A program made the translations under genes and the position numbers. Under the pieces are notes generated by a model, which was given only the letters and a program-made list of their open reading frames with translations, was not told where the DNA came from and did no database searches. 64,000 bases of DNA, taken from contig NZ_ATVR01000002.1 in the NCBI RefSeq assembly GCF_000420825.1, forward strand, positions 165,207 to 229,206, in the 5' to 3' direction. The DNA is from Butyrivibrio sp. AE2015 (GTDB taxonomy: Bacteria > Bacillota > Clostridia > Lachnospirales > Lachnospiraceae). Every line of letters begins with the position of its first letter. Positions within the stretch are counted from its first letter, which is position 1. Positions 55,791 through 64,000 of this stretch are shown here, one piece after another.

Positions 55791-56531
55791 TCAGAAACCA
55801 TAGATATCATAAATCTCTTTAGTATATTTGTGCTGAGATTCATATATTATAAGCGGCGGCTCGACTGTGATCCTGGATTTTCCGCCACGGGCACCTTCTA
55901 TGAGGACCATGCTGGGCTCTTTATCTATAAATGGATATACTAGCCTCATCCTCTTTGGCTCGAGCTTGTACCTGTTCATGACCACCATTATCTCTGCCAG
56001 CCTGAATGGCCTGTGGACCATGTAAAACTTTCCTCCGGGCTTAAGGCACCTGGCTGCTGCCTTTACAACATCCTCAAGGTCGCACAGCACCTCATGCCTT
56101 GCTATCGCCTTTGGCCCGTCAGGGTTCTGAAGCCCATGCCCACCGATCATGTATGGCGGATTACTCGTAACAACGTCAAAAGAGGCAGCTTCGAATAACT
56201 CGCCTGCCTCCTTAATGTCTCCCTCGACTATCTTTACTTTTTCTTCCAGGTCATTAAGAATCACACTGCGATTTGCCATTTCGGCGCTTTCAGGCTGTAT
56301 CTCAAGACCCACCAGCTCTTTTGCACCAGTCTTGGCTGCCATTAGTATTGGAATAATTCCTGTTCCGGTTCCAAGATCAAGGACTCTTCCTCCATCCGGT
56401 GCTGACGCAAACCCAGACAAAAGAACTGCATCCATTCCAAAGCAGAATTTGTCCGGATCCTGAATGATTCTATAACCGTTTCGCTGCAGATCGTCCAGTC
56501 TTTCTCCGGGCTTTAGATCAATTGTCCCCAA
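55791..56531 (-). CDS. trmN6: tRNA1(Val) (adenine37-N6)-methyltransferase-like protein
   Basis: A Rossmann-fold methyltransferase of the TrmN6/YabB family: LDLGTGTGIIPILMA (SAM loop), NPPYMIGGHG (catalytic NPPY) and PGGKFYMVHRPFRLAEIM. The start is uncertain: no ATG exists at the N-terminus. TTG at 56531 follows AGGAA and gives (M)GTIDLKPGERLDDLQ, the usual start of the family; TTG at 56567 would lengthen it by 12 residues and the overlap with ricT to 50 bases. Its neighbours match the Bacillus yabB locus. Confidence 0.88.
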   Translation of the reverse strand: MGTIDLKPGERLDDLQRNGYRIIQDPDKFCFGMDAVLLSGFASAPDGGRVLDLGTGTGIIPILMAAKTGAKELVGLEIQPESAEMANRSVILNDLEEKVKIVEGDIKEAGELFEAASFDVVTSNPPYMIGGHGLQNPDGPKAIARHEVLCDLEDVVKAAARCLKPGGKFYMVHRPFRLAEIMVVMNRYKLEPKRMRLVYPFIDKEPSMVLIEGARGGKSRITVEPPLIIYESQHKYTKEIYDIYGF

Positions 56532-57453
56532 GTTTTGACTTTCCTTCCTGTTTTTCAATCTTCTCAAGCTTCTCGAGTTCTTTTATCTCCTCATCTTCCT
56601 GAGAATTCTTTTTATTATTCTGATTCTTTTTCTTTGGTTTCTTTCTAATAGACTCTATGTCATCAAGCTTGTACTCGTGAACTTCCTTCTCATCATCCAC
56701 GTCCACAAGAATCTTGATTGTCTGTCTAAGGATATTTACACTTGATACCTCACCCTCAAGTCCATCCTTAGCCTTACAAATATCACCAATTCCAGGCATT
56801 TTTCTGTTAAGCTCTTCGTACACATCCTCTTCATTCTTAAGGCAGCACATAAGCCTTCCACATACGCCTGATATCTTCGTAGGGTTAAGCGATAAGCTCT
56901 GTTCCTTGGCCATCTTGATGGAAACAGGAACAAAATCTGACAGATATGAGTGGCAGCAAAGCGGTCTTCCACAAATACCATAACCGCCGATTATCTTGGT
57001 CTCATCTCTTACACCAATCTGTCTGAGCTCAATTCTGGTCTTGAAAACAGCTGCAAGATCCTTTACCAATTCTCTAAAGTCGATTCGTCCATCTGCAGTA
57101 AAGTAGAAAAGAATCTTATTGTTATCAAAAGTATATTCAGCATCGATGAGCTTCATATCAAGATTATGTTTCCTGATCTTTTCAAGACAAACTCTGAATG
57201 CCTCTTTTTCCTTTTCCCTATTGGCCTTCTCCTGCTCATCATCCTTGGTGCTGGCTGTTCTAAGTACAGGCTTTAAAGGCTTTACGACCTCGTCATCCTC
57301 AACTTCTCTGGGCTCGCCAACAACTGTTCCATACTCAACGCCACGCGCAGTTTCTACAATTACATGGTCGCCCTTTTTTATCACATATTTTCCTGGTGAA
57401 AAGAAATATATCTTTCCGGCCGTTCTAAATCTGACGCCGATTACTCTTGTCAT
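56518..57453 (-). CDS. ricT: RicT (YaaT/PSP1) regulator of RNA processing
   Basis: RicT of Bacillus joins RicA and RicF in a complex that tunes RNase Y and sporulation. The 311-residue protein has the PSP1 domain with cysteine motifs CGRPLCC and CGRLMCC, which bind an iron-sulfur cluster in the Bacillus complex, and a Lys/Glu-rich tail after about 255. Its start overlaps the end of holB by four bases (ATGA), and its 3' end overlaps trmN6. Confidence 0.93.
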   Translation of the reverse strand: MTRVIGVRFRTAGKIYFFSPGKYVIKKGDHVIVETARGVEYGTVVGEPREVEDDEVVKPLKPVLRTASTKDDEQEKANREKEKEAFRVCLEKIRKHNLDMKLIDAEYTFDNNKILFYFTADGRIDFRELVKDLAAVFKTRIELRQIGVRDETKIIGGYGICGRPLCCHSYLSDFVPVSIKMAKEQSLSLNPTKISGVCGRLMCCLKNEEDVYEELNRKMPGIGDICKAKDGLEGEVSSVNILRQTIKILVDVDDEKEVHEYKLDDIESIRKKPKKKNQNNKKNSQEDEEIKELEKLEKIEKQEGKSKLGDN

Positions 57454-58496
57454 AAATTCTCCTTAACAGCAAGGAGCATCAGCTCCAATGCCAAATCTAT
57501 ATTAACATTCGAATTGATCCTGTTTTTGGCTCTTTCCAAGTCATGGATCATCCGATCTATCTGAGTGTAAGAACACTTTTCAGTAACACTTCTAATATAC
57601 GATATCTTATCAGAGAAAATCAAGTGATCCTCGTTTTCTGTGGCCTTATAGACAAGCATATCTCTGAATAAAAAAATAAGAACATCCAAAAAGTCCTCAA
57701 GTGCCCCAGTGTCGATTCCTTTTTTGCTTGTCTTCTCACTTTCTTCATCCGGCGCAAGTATTTCATGGACTCTGTCCATCATATCGTGAATTTCCAAAGC
57801 TTTTAACTTGGAAACAAGCTCAATCGTTCCATTTTTCAGATTATCAAATTTTTCATTTGATGCCAGATCCAGCGCCTTGCCTACATTGCCTCTTGCAAAA
57901 GAAGCGCACAACATAGCCTTATAATCAACTACGTGGCAATTTTCCATAAGATACTTCTTTATGGAATCATCCTTTGCCGGCTTCATCGGCAACACTATGC
58001 ATCTACTGATTATTGTGGGAAGAAAGGCATTTAAGTTATTGGTAAGAATAATAATAACTATATATGAAGGTGGCTCCTCTAGCGTCTTAAGAAGTGCATT
58101 CTGCGCCGCCGGTGTCATCTTCTCGCCTTCTGGAATTATATAAATCTTACGATTACTCTCATAAGGTCTGATCACCACATCATCCCTAAGTCCGTGTCTT
58201 ATATCATCAACACCGATACTCCCCGGTTTCTCATGGGTAAGAGTAATAATATCAGGATGATTACCGCTAAGTGCTTTTATACAGGAAGGACACTCGTTGC
58301 AGCTTTCTATCATCCCGTTCTTTTCAAGCCTGTGTTCACATAATAGAGCCTTGGCAAAAACTCTTGCTATAAACTCTTTTCCTGAACCGGTTTCCCCGGA
58401 TATTATATACGCATGAGATACTTTATCCGTTAAGAGCGCATTCTGCATGTGCTCTTTCATCTGAACTTGATCTATAATATCGGAAAAATCCGCCAT
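57450..58496 (-). CDS. holB: DNA polymerase III subunit delta'
   Basis: Delta' is part of the clamp loader. The 348-residue protein has the AAA+ N-terminal region (HAYIISGETGSGKEFIARVFA), a zinc finger (CNECPSCIKAL) and the sensor region PAAQNALLKTLEEPPSYIVIILL-like segment with SRC (ISRCIVLPM). ATG at 58496 follows the yaaR gene by 11 bp. Confidence 0.93.
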   Translation of the reverse strand: MADFSDIIDQVQMKEHMQNALLTDKVSHAYIISGETGSGKEFIARVFAKALLCEHRLEKNGMIESCNECPSCIKALSGNHPDIITLTHEKPGSIGVDDIRHGLRDDVVIRPYESNRKIYIIPEGEKMTPAAQNALLKTLEEPPSYIVIIILTNNLNAFLPTIISRCIVLPMKPAKDDSIKKYLMENCHVVDYKAMLCASFARGNVGKALDLASNEKFDNLKNGTIELVSKLKALEIHDMMDRVHEILAPDEESEKTSKKGIDTGALEDFLDVLIFLFRDMLVYKATENEDHLIFSDKISYIRSVTEKCSYTQIDRMIHDLERAKNRINSNVNIDLALELMLLAVKENL

Positions 58497-58506
58497 CTTT
58501 ACTCCC

Positions 58507-58947
58507 TCAGGTAAATATATCCAACAAAAGCCCCTCTATTTGCCCTATCTTGGCAAGAATCCCAATGTTGTCTTTTTCATCCTTAACGAGCTCTCTGGCA
58601 AGCTCATCCAGTTCGTCATCCACCTGCCTTATTATTCCATAGACACGGTGCCTTCCCTTTCTATCCAGAAAGTTTTCCCTGGAAAAGACATGGGATCTTG
58701 TAACTACCTCGTTCAAAAAATCTTTTATCAACAGTCGGTAACGCTGCATATCTTTGATATCATTGCGTTTACCAATCTTTTGTCCCTGCTGGACAATGTC
58801 CTGCAACATAAGATTAAGACGCTCTGCCAGATTTGAATCCTCAAGCTTACTGGTAAGAACGAATTTAAAATCACCAGAAGCCTCCTGAACCTGTTCCTGC
58901 GCCTGAACCTGATTTGTCTGCTGAATATTATTTACTCTAATATCCAT
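58507..58947 (-). CDS. yaaR: YaaR-family protein (DUF327)
   Basis: A 146-residue helical protein: MDIRVNNIQQTNQ, then a Gln-rich segment and the family core (FKFVLTSKLEDSNLAERLNLML and YRLLIKDFLNEVVTRSHVFSRENF). The family has no established function, but it is nearly always found before holB. The same order in Bacillus subtilis supports the call. Confidence 0.88.
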   Translation of the reverse strand: MDIRVNNIQQTNQVQAQEQVQEASGDFKFVLTSKLEDSNLAERLNLMLQDIVQQGQKIGKRNDIKDMQRYRLLIKDFLNEVVTRSHVFSRENFLDRKGRHRVYGIIRQVDDELDELARELVKDEKDNIGILAKIGQIEGLLLDIFT

Positions 58948-58990
58948 ACTTTGCCCCCGCTGATAAAGCAGCCATAGTTACATTAATATT

Positions 58991-59584
58991 TTATCCTATT
59001 TTCTGAGCAATGTATTCTGTTATTTCTTCTATGCATGATTCTATTTTGGCGTTATTGGTAAATCTTTCTGTAATACCTGCAGACTTTATCTTGTCCTCAC
59101 TGAAGTCCTCTTCATCTGCAAGAAAACGCCTGCACATCTCATCATACTTGGGATGCTCTTGCTTATCCTCGCGAGCCATAGCCCTTTTTAAACGGATTTT
59201 GGCTTCTACGTCTATAAGCAAAGGCACCACATTTTCTTTTCCGAAATAATCTCTTATGTAGCAATATGATTCCAATGTACCAATCACAAGGTAGTTTCCA
59301 TCTGTAAGATTGATCTGCCCATCATCCACCGTGAAATATCTCCATTCACCATAATGGGTATAATAGGTCCTCTCCTCGATGATCTTGCCCTGTGACTTCA
59401 ATTCCAGATATTCATTTTCTTTTTTAAAAAAGTACTGAACCCCGTCCTTCTCACCATCTCTCATGGGTCTGGTTGTGTAAGGCACAACTTTATCAAGGCC
59501 AAGCTTTTCATTTTTTATAAGCTCCTTGTAGATTGTATCCTTACCCGAGGTGCTCTTTCCCATTAAAAGAAATATCTTTCCCAT
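58991..59584 (-). CDS. Guanylate kinase-like P-loop protein
   Basis: A 197-residue protein with the guanylate kinase fold: VVPYTTRPMRDGEKDGVQYFF matches the GMP-binding segment, and the later IDVEAKIRLKRAMARE the lid region. The P-loop reads GKSTSGKDT in place of GPSGxGKST, so the residue after the invariant lysine is Asp, followed by Thr. It may be a divergent paralogue rather than the main guanylate kinase. Its stop is 43 bp before yaaR, and it lies 8 bp after pyk. Confidence 0.78.
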   Translation of the reverse strand: MGKIFLLMGKSTSGKDTIYKELIKNEKLGLDKVVPYTTRPMRDGEKDGVQYFFKKENEYLELKSQGKIIEERTYYTHYGEWRYFTVDDGQINLTDGNYLVIGTLESYCYIRDYFGKENVVPLLIDVEAKIRLKRAMAREDKQEHPKYDEMCRRFLADEEDFSEDKIKSAGITERFTNNAKIESCIEEITEYIAQKIG

Positions 59585-59592
59585 TAGCTTGA

Positions 59593-61002
59593 TTAAAGCT
59601 CCTCTACACGAATCATATTTGTTCTTCCAGGAATTCCAAGTGGTACACCTGCTGTAAGAACAACTTTATCTCCACTCTTTAAGTAGCCTGCATTTTTGGC
59701 TGAATTGATTGCCTCTTTAAAGAGCTCATCTGCTGTATCTTCCTGTCTGATATGAAGTGGTGTTACGCCCCACATAAGGTTTGCCTGTCTGCAAACTGTA
59801 GGATTGATAGTGCATGCAATGATCTGGCAATTTGGTTTGTATCTTGAGACCATTCCTGCTGTAAATCCGGACATTGTTACTGTAAGAATAGCATCCGCAT
59901 TTACCTCTGCTGCAATGTTACATGTTGCATGAGAAATGGCATTTGTAACATCTGAAGGAGCGTAATCTCTTTTACGAAGTCTTCCAACGTAATCAATATC
60001 TGCTTCTGTACGCTCTGCGATTCTAGCCATTGTCTTAACAGCCTCTACAGGATAATCACCTGATGCTGTCTCTCCTGAAAGCATGATTGCTGTTGTTCCA
60101 TCGTAAATAGCGTTAGCTACGTCAGTAACCTCAGCACGTGTTGGACGTGGATGATGGATCATTGAATCGAGCATCTGTGTAGCTGTGATAACGTATTTAC
60201 CCTTAGATTCAGCAAGCTTGATCATATCTTTCTGAATTACAGGAACATCTTCAAATGGAACCTCTACACCCATATCTCCACGAGCAACCATGATTCCATC
60301 TGCTGTATCAAGGATAGACTCAAGATTCTTGATACCCTGTGTGCTCTCAATCTTAGCAATGATCTTCATTGGGCTGTTTTTAGCCTTTAATATCTCACGA
60401 ATAGCAAGTACATCATCTGCAGTTCTTACAAAAGAAGCTGCGACAAAATCAAAGCCCTGCTCGCAACCAAATTCGATATCGCCTCTGTCCTGCTCACTAA
60501 GATAAGGCATTGTAAGCTCAGCGCCTGGCACGTTTACACCCTTTTTATCTGAAACAGGTCCACCATTTACAACTGTGCAGATAATATCTGTCTCTGTAAC
60601 TTCCTCTACTCTAAGCTCAATAAGACCATCATCGATAAGGATTGTCATTCCCTTGTGGCAGTCATTTGTAAGCTCTTTGTATGTTATTGCAACTTCAGAC
60701 TCAGTTCCCATAATATCACGGGATGTAAGAGTAAACTTCTGTCCTGCTGTCAGCTCTACCTTACCCTTTTCAAAATCCTTCAATCTGATCTCAGGACCCT
60801 TTGTATCAAGCATAACTGCGATAGGTAGTCCAAGCTCTTCTCTGAGTTTCTTTATTCTATCATATTTTCTCTTATGCTCCTCGTGAGAACCGTGTGAAAA
60901 ATTAAAACGGGCTACATTCATTCCTGCAAGCATTATCTCGCGGAGCTTGTCTTCACTCTCACTTGCTGGTCCAATTGTACAAATTATTTTTGTCTTACGC
61001 AT
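59593..61002 (-). CDS. pyk: Pyruvate kinase
   Basis: Pyruvate kinase makes pyruvate and ATP from PEP. The 469-residue protein has RKTKIICTIGPAS, the ARFNFSHG and DTKGPEIR segments, the KIES catalytic region, MVARGDMGVEVPFEDVP and the TATQMLDSM stretch. It ends at RTNMIRVEEL without the extra PEP-utiliser C-terminal domain found in Bacillus. ATG at 61002 lies within the end of the previous gene, with GGAAGG six bases upstream, so translation is coupled. Confidence 0.97.
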   Translation of the reverse strand: MRKTKIICTIGPASESEDKLREIMLAGMNVARFNFSHGSHEEHKRKYDRIKKLREELGLPIAVMLDTKGPEIRLKDFEKGKVELTAGQKFTLTSRDIMGTESEVAITYKELTNDCHKGMTILIDDGLIELRVEEVTETDIICTVVNGGPVSDKKGVNVPGAELTMPYLSEQDRGDIEFGCEQGFDFVAASFVRTADDVLAIREILKAKNSPMKIIAKIESTQGIKNLESILDTADGIMVARGDMGVEVPFEDVPVIQKDMIKLAESKGKYVITATQMLDSMIHHPRPTRAEVTDVANAIYDGTTAIMLSGETASGDYPVEAVKTMARIAERTEADIDYVGRLRKRDYAPSDVTNAISHATCNIAAEVNADAILTVTMSGFTAGMVSRYKPNCQIIACTINPTVCRQANLMWGVTPLHIRQEDTADELFKEAINSAKNAGYLKSGDKVVLTAGVPLGIPGRTNMIRVEEL

Positions 61003-62447
61003 AATAAACCTTCCTTTTTTTCTATTCCCTGAACGTTAAGTCCTTGATCTAGATATGACCTAACAGTATCAATTATTTCTTTTGTATAAACTTCTCCCGG
61101 TACAATAACAGGTATTCCCGGAGGATATAGATTTACGAACTCTGCTGCAATCCTGTTTTCGGCATCGCTAAATGAAACAAACTCGCTTTCAGCATCCCAT
61201 GCATCGCAAATATTCATTTTCCGCGGAGGTATAAAAGAGATTTTGTGGGAAACTTGATTATCCTGGGCAACAGAAAGACCTTTATCTATTTCTGTTAAAG
61301 CGTTTATAAAGCGGTTTATTCCTTCCTCTTTATCCCAGCCTGTAATTATGGCCAAAACAGTGTTTTCTCCAGCCATTTCCAACTGAAGTCCATACTCCTC
61401 ACGAAGTATATCATATAACTGCTCTCCTGTCATTGTGCTATCTTGGACAGAAACTAGTACTTTTGAGGGATCATCTATTACATTTTTGCCAATTACCTTC
61501 AAAACCTTACAATCAGACGTTTCTCTTTGAATCCTATTTCGGAATTTTAATAGATTCTCTATGTAACTGTTACCGTTTTCTTCCATCTCTTTTATGCACA
61601 GATCTATTGATGACATAAGCACATAAGATGGACTGCTGGACTGATATATCCTCAAAAAGCGCTTTAATCTGGCTCTATCTATGAGGTCTCCTGATACATG
61701 GATCAGTGCCGTTTGCGTCATCGATGGCAAAGTCTTGTGAACACTGTGTATAACAATATCTGCCCCCTGAGAAACAGCATTTTCAGGGACTGATATATAT
61801 CCTGCCTCCGCTGATGCTTCATTTGCTTCCTTTTCTTTATTAAACATTGTGTCCTGCGTTCCATTAGTACCTAGTCCAAAATGCGCTCCGTGAGCTGCAT
61901 CCACAATTAATGGGATGCCTCTTCTATGGCATATTTCAGAAATCTTTCGGATATCTGAACATATTCCTTCATACGTAGGAGATGTTATAAAAACTGCTTC
62001 TACATCAGTGTCTATATATTGCTCAATATCATCTTCTGAAAAACTATCCGGAATATTCAACCCCTCAATTTGCTTATACGGAAGATATTTAACATTAAGA
62101 TTTCTTAGATATGCTGCGTGATAAAAAGATTTATGGCTTCCCCTGGCTGCAAGAATTTTTCCGTTTTTTGAAACGGCTGCTGATATAGCTGCAAGAACGC
62201 CACTTGTACTGCCATTTACCAAAAAGTATGTCTTATCTGCTCCGTAGAGCTTATTGGCCCTCTCTTCAGCCTCTAGTATGATCCCTGTTTCGTCGTGAAG
62301 ATTATCATATCCGTCAATTTCCGTTATATCACAACGAAAAGCACCCTTCATCGGGGTGCTTAGCTCATTCCTCTTATGACCTGGCATATGCAATGGATAC
62401 ATATTACTTTCTGCCAAGTTTATCAGTTCCTGGTAAAGATCAGGCAT
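60984..62447 (-). CDS. PLP-dependent Orn/Lys/Arg decarboxylase-family protein (YaaO-like)
   Basis: A 487-residue fold-type I PLP enzyme with the MYPLHMPGHKRN start, NGSTSGVLAAI, VDAAHGAHFG, and the lysine site HSVHKTLPSMTQTALIHV, which holds the Schiff-base lysine. This short form resembles Bacillus YaaO and SpeA; arginine or lysine are candidate substrates. In Bacillus yaaO lies near tmk-yaaQ-yaaR-holB, as it does here near yaaR-holB. It overlaps the HD gene by eight bases at its start. Confidence 0.9.
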   Translation of the reverse strand: MPDLYQELINLAESNMYPLHMPGHKRNELSTPMKGAFRCDITEIDGYDNLHDETGIILEAEERANKLYGADKTYFLVNGSTSGVLAAISAAVSKNGKILAARGSHKSFYHAAYLRNLNVKYLPYKQIEGLNIPDSFSEDDIEQYIDTDVEAVFITSPTYEGICSDIRKISEICHRRGIPLIVDAAHGAHFGLGTNGTQDTMFNKEKEANEASAEAGYISVPENAVSQGADIVIHSVHKTLPSMTQTALIHVSGDLIDRARLKRFLRIYQSSSPSYVLMSSIDLCIKEMEENGNSYIENLLKFRNRIQRETSDCKVLKVIGKNVIDDPSKVLVSVQDSTMTGEQLYDILREEYGLQLEMAGENTVLAIITGWDKEEGINRFINALTEIDKGLSVAQDNQVSHKISFIPPRKMNICDAWDAESEFVSFSDAENRIAAEFVNLYPPGIPVIVPGEVYTKEIIDTVRSYLDQGLNVQGIEKKEGLLCVRQK

Positions 62448-63051
62448 AGTTAACTCTAATTTTTCCCTTTCGTAGCTTAAGCGTCTCTAATGTGGAAGCA
62501 TATTTATCCGCCAGGCAAACAATCCATGCTTCTCTGCATCTTGGCGGATTGATAGTAAGCGGCCACATATGTTTTGAAATTATATCTTTTTCCCTCTCAG
62601 TAAGTGCGAAATCTCTTGTGGCATTTTTTAAGGCGATACCGGGATGATAGAATCCATGAAGCTTAGGATGAATGTTTCCTGGTGCATCTGCTATATGCCA
62701 ATCATATAGAAAATAGTCATGAAGAAGTGCACCTCTTACAAGCTCCCTCTCACGGCCATTAATAGACAGTTTTCTATTGAGCTTAATTGCGCACAAAGCA
62801 ACATGAATGCAATGCTCATAGACAGTTACATTTCCATGCTGGATAAACTCTTTTAGCTTTGCAAACTGTTCAGATTGAAGAACTTCTCCTCCATGCTCCC
62901 TGAGGATTGCTCTGTATTCTTCATCACTTTCAAGCTCATTTAATATTTCAGGATCAAAAGTATCTGGATCATATCCTTTTATATCCAGAACTTCTTTGAT
63001 TATTCTTTTATCTTCAGCTGATAATCTCTTCATATACCTCATACCGTTCAT
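62440..63051 (-). CDS. HD-domain protein
   Basis: A 203-residue protein with the metal-binding histidines and aspartates of an HD phosphohydrolase: VYEHCIHVALCA, GALLHDYFLYDWH, ISKHMWPL and VCLADKYAS. Its substrate is unknown. The start is uncertain among ATGs at 63051, 63042 and 63033; the GAGG before 63033 is too close and nothing better precedes 63051. It is the first gene of the block that runs on to pyk and rsmI. Confidence 0.85.
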   Translation of the reverse strand: MNGMRYMKRLSAEDKRIIKEVLDIKGYDPDTFDPEILNELESDEEYRAILREHGGEVLQSEQFAKLKEFIQHGNVTVYEHCIHVALCAIKLNRKLSINGRERELVRGALLHDYFLYDWHIADAPGNIHPKLHGFYHPGIALKNATRDFALTEREKDIISKHMWPLTINPPRCREAWIVCLADKYASTLETLKLRKGKIRVNYA

Positions 63052-63123
63052 CTAAAAATCGATACTACATACATTAACTTGTTTAATATTACCATAATTA
63101 TCAGTTAAAAGTATAAAAATCAT

Positions 63124-63159
63124 AAAAAAACTCAGTAAACAATTTCAGTCTACTGAGTT
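63124..63159 (-). terminator. Terminator of the rRNA-tRNA operon
   Basis: AACTCAGTA and TACTGAGTT form a perfect nine-pair stem with a 13-base loop, followed on the minus strand by seven T. It lies 20 bp beyond tRNA-Phe. The remainder of the gap to 63052 holds no recognised site. Confidence 0.9.
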
Positions 63160-63178
63160 AAGAAATTAATAAAAAAGA

Positions 63179-63251
<73 letters not shown>

Positions 63252-63257
63252 ATAGAG

Positions 63258-63331
63258 TAGCGGGGACAGGATTTGAACCTATGACCTTCGGGTTATGAGC
63301 CCGACGAGCTTCCAGACTGCTCCACCCCGCG
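63258..63331 (-). tRNA. Initiator tRNA-fMet (CAT)
   Basis: Cloverleaf with acceptor CGCGGGG/CCCCGC, anticodon loop CTCATAA and an anticodon stem with three consecutive G-C pairs next to the loop (TCGGG/CCCGA), the mark of an initiator. The 1-72 position is an unpaired C-T rather than the usual C-A. CCA is not encoded. Confidence 0.95.
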
Positions 63332-63371
63332 TCATTATTTAAAAGCTTTACGCTCATTTGCAATAAAAAAA

Positions 63372-63453
63372 TGGATGGCGGTGGATTCGAACCACCGAAG
63401 CAATTTGCAGCAGATTTACAGTCTGTCCCCTTTGGCCACTCGGGAAGCCATCC
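63372..63453 (-). tRNA. tRNA-Tyr (GTA)
   Basis: An 82-base class II tRNA with acceptor GGATGGC/GCCATCC, a long variable arm (CTGCAAATTGCTTCG region) and anticodon loop CTGTAAA. CCA is not encoded. Confidence 0.96.
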
Positions 63454-63459
63454 ATATAG

Positions 63460-63532
63460 AGCCGATGAGCGGACTCGAACCGTTAACCTGCTGATTACAA
63501 ATCAGCTGCTCTGCCAATTGAGCCACATCGGC
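63460..63532 (-). tRNA. tRNA-Thr (TGT)
   Basis: A 73-base cloverleaf with acceptor GCCGATG/CATCGGC, anticodon loop TTTGTAA and T-loop GGTTCGAGTCC. Confidence 0.97.
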
Positions 63533-63561
63533 TTACACACGAATTGTGTTGTCTTGAAAAA

Positions 63562-63634
63562 TGGGACCTACAGGGCTCGAACCTGTGACCCTCTGCTTGT
63601 AAGGCAGATGCTCTCCCAGCTGAGCTAAGATCCC
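63562..63634 (-). tRNA. tRNA-Val (TAC)
   Basis: A 73-base cloverleaf with acceptor GGGATCT paired to GGTCCC, anticodon loop CTTACAA and T-loop GGTTCGAGCCC. Confidence 0.96.
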
Positions 63635-63664
63635 GTTCAAAGTAAACCAAAATATGAAGTTGAG

Positions 63665-63738
63665 CGACCCGGAGGGGGTTCGAACCCCTGACCTCCGCCG
63701 TGACAGGGCGGCGCTCTAACCAGCTGAGCCACCGGGCC
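63665..63738 (-). tRNA. tRNA-Asp (GTC)
   Basis: A 74-base cloverleaf with acceptor GGCCCGG/CCGGGTC (one G-T pair), anticodon loop CTGTCAC, discriminator G and T-loop GGTTCGAACCC. It is the first tRNA after 23S rRNA. Confidence 0.97.
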
Positions 63739-63811
63739 ATCTTTTGAAGTATTGTACCTTCAAAACCGAACACTGATTTATCTAAATCCAATTCTCTATA
63801 CTTACCTTTAT

Positions 63812-64000
63812 GGATAAGCCCTCGACCTATTAGTACACATCAGCTGAACACGTTACCATGCTTACACCTTGTGCCTATCTAACCTCGTACTCTACAAGGG
63901 GTCTTACTGCCGAAGCAGGGATATCTCATCTTGAGGGGGGCTTCACGCTTAGATGCCTTCAGCGTTTATCCCTTCCGGACGTGGCTACCCAGCCTTATGC
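63812..64000 (-). rRNA. 23S rRNA, 3' end (runs off the window)
   Basis: About 190 bases match the 3' end of bacterial 23S rRNA on the minus strand, including GGAAGGGATAAACGCTGAAGG-like and TAAGCATGG stretches and the terminal GTGTACTAATAGGTCGAGGG. The mature end is placed near 63812. The 73-bp gap to tRNA-Asp has no room for a 5S gene. Confidence 0.95.

Noticed and set aside
63371..63791. Open frames across the tRNA cluster
   Set aside because: They are only the reading of tRNA genes and their spacers.

Overview
The window reads as a chromosomal segment of a Gram-positive anaerobe of the Lachnospiraceae, most like Butyrivibrio or a close relative. The evidence is the gene order uvrC-hprK, the Firmicutes block yaaR-holB-ricT-trmN6-rsmI, lipoprotein solute-binding proteins with LxxC lipoboxes, strong GGAGG ribosome binding sites, and many carbohydrate-uptake and glycosidase genes. 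This placement is inference from gene content; no 16S sequence is present. Most genes are on the minus strand. No phage, integrase, intact insertion sequence, CRISPR array or obvious horizontally acquired island was seen.

Region 1 (1-6420) is housekeeping: the start of hprK, then uvrC, ftsH and divergent pyrG. Region 2 (6545-17271) is a ten-gene peptidoglycan amino-sugar salvage cluster read right to left: nagB, a MurR-type RpiR regulator, a solute-binding lipoprotein, two ABC permeases, murQ, anmK, namZ, a MurK-like kinase and nagZ. NamZ and NagZ show no signal peptide. The picture is therefore ABC uptake of wall fragments followed by cytosolic trimming (NamZ, NagZ), phosphorylation (MurK, AnmK), lactyl-ether removal (MurQ) and deamination (NagB). 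The deacetylase nagA is not in the window. Region 3 (17432-27715) has an Lpl-type sugar ABC transporter and a complete five-gene Opp/Dpp-type transporter.

Region 4 (27860-45254) is a carbohydrate and inositol region. An inositol operon (iolD-iolB-iolE-iolG plus an iron-dependent alcohol dehydrogenase) is separated by an autoregulated-looking XRE repressor from iolC. iolC lies at the end of a second operon with a GH105 unsaturated-uronyl hydrolase, a ROK sugar kinase and a probable (alpha/alpha)-toroid lyase-like protein. A divergent AraC regulator with a promoter geometry predicting a leaderless mRNA, a PHP-domain hydrolase, an unrecognised repeat-bearing 249-residue protein and a lipoprotein follow. 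The strongest unexplained signal is here. A roughly 107-bp leader element (conserved hairpin, 23-bp identical block and a TTGCAT box at fixed spacing) is present twice, upstream of iolD and of the PHP gene. Its TTGCAT box recurs upstream of oppA and of the Lpl operon. This suggests a shared regulon joining inositol breakdown, the Opp and Lpl transporters and the PHP protein.

Region 5 (45508-54829) holds GH38 alpha-mannosidase, a GPH-family sugar symporter, a PNPOx-like protein, an unknown protein, pckA and a GH27 alpha-galactosidase-like enzyme. Region 6 (54875-63051) is the conserved rsmI-trmN6-ricT-holB-yaaR block with a guanylate-kinase-like gene, pyk, a Lys/Orn/Arg-decarboxylase-fold protein and an HD-domain protein. 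Region 7 (63124-64000) is the end of an rRNA operon on the minus strand: the 3' end of 23S, then tRNA-Asp, Val, Thr, Tyr, fMet and Phe and a terminator, with no 5S gene between them.
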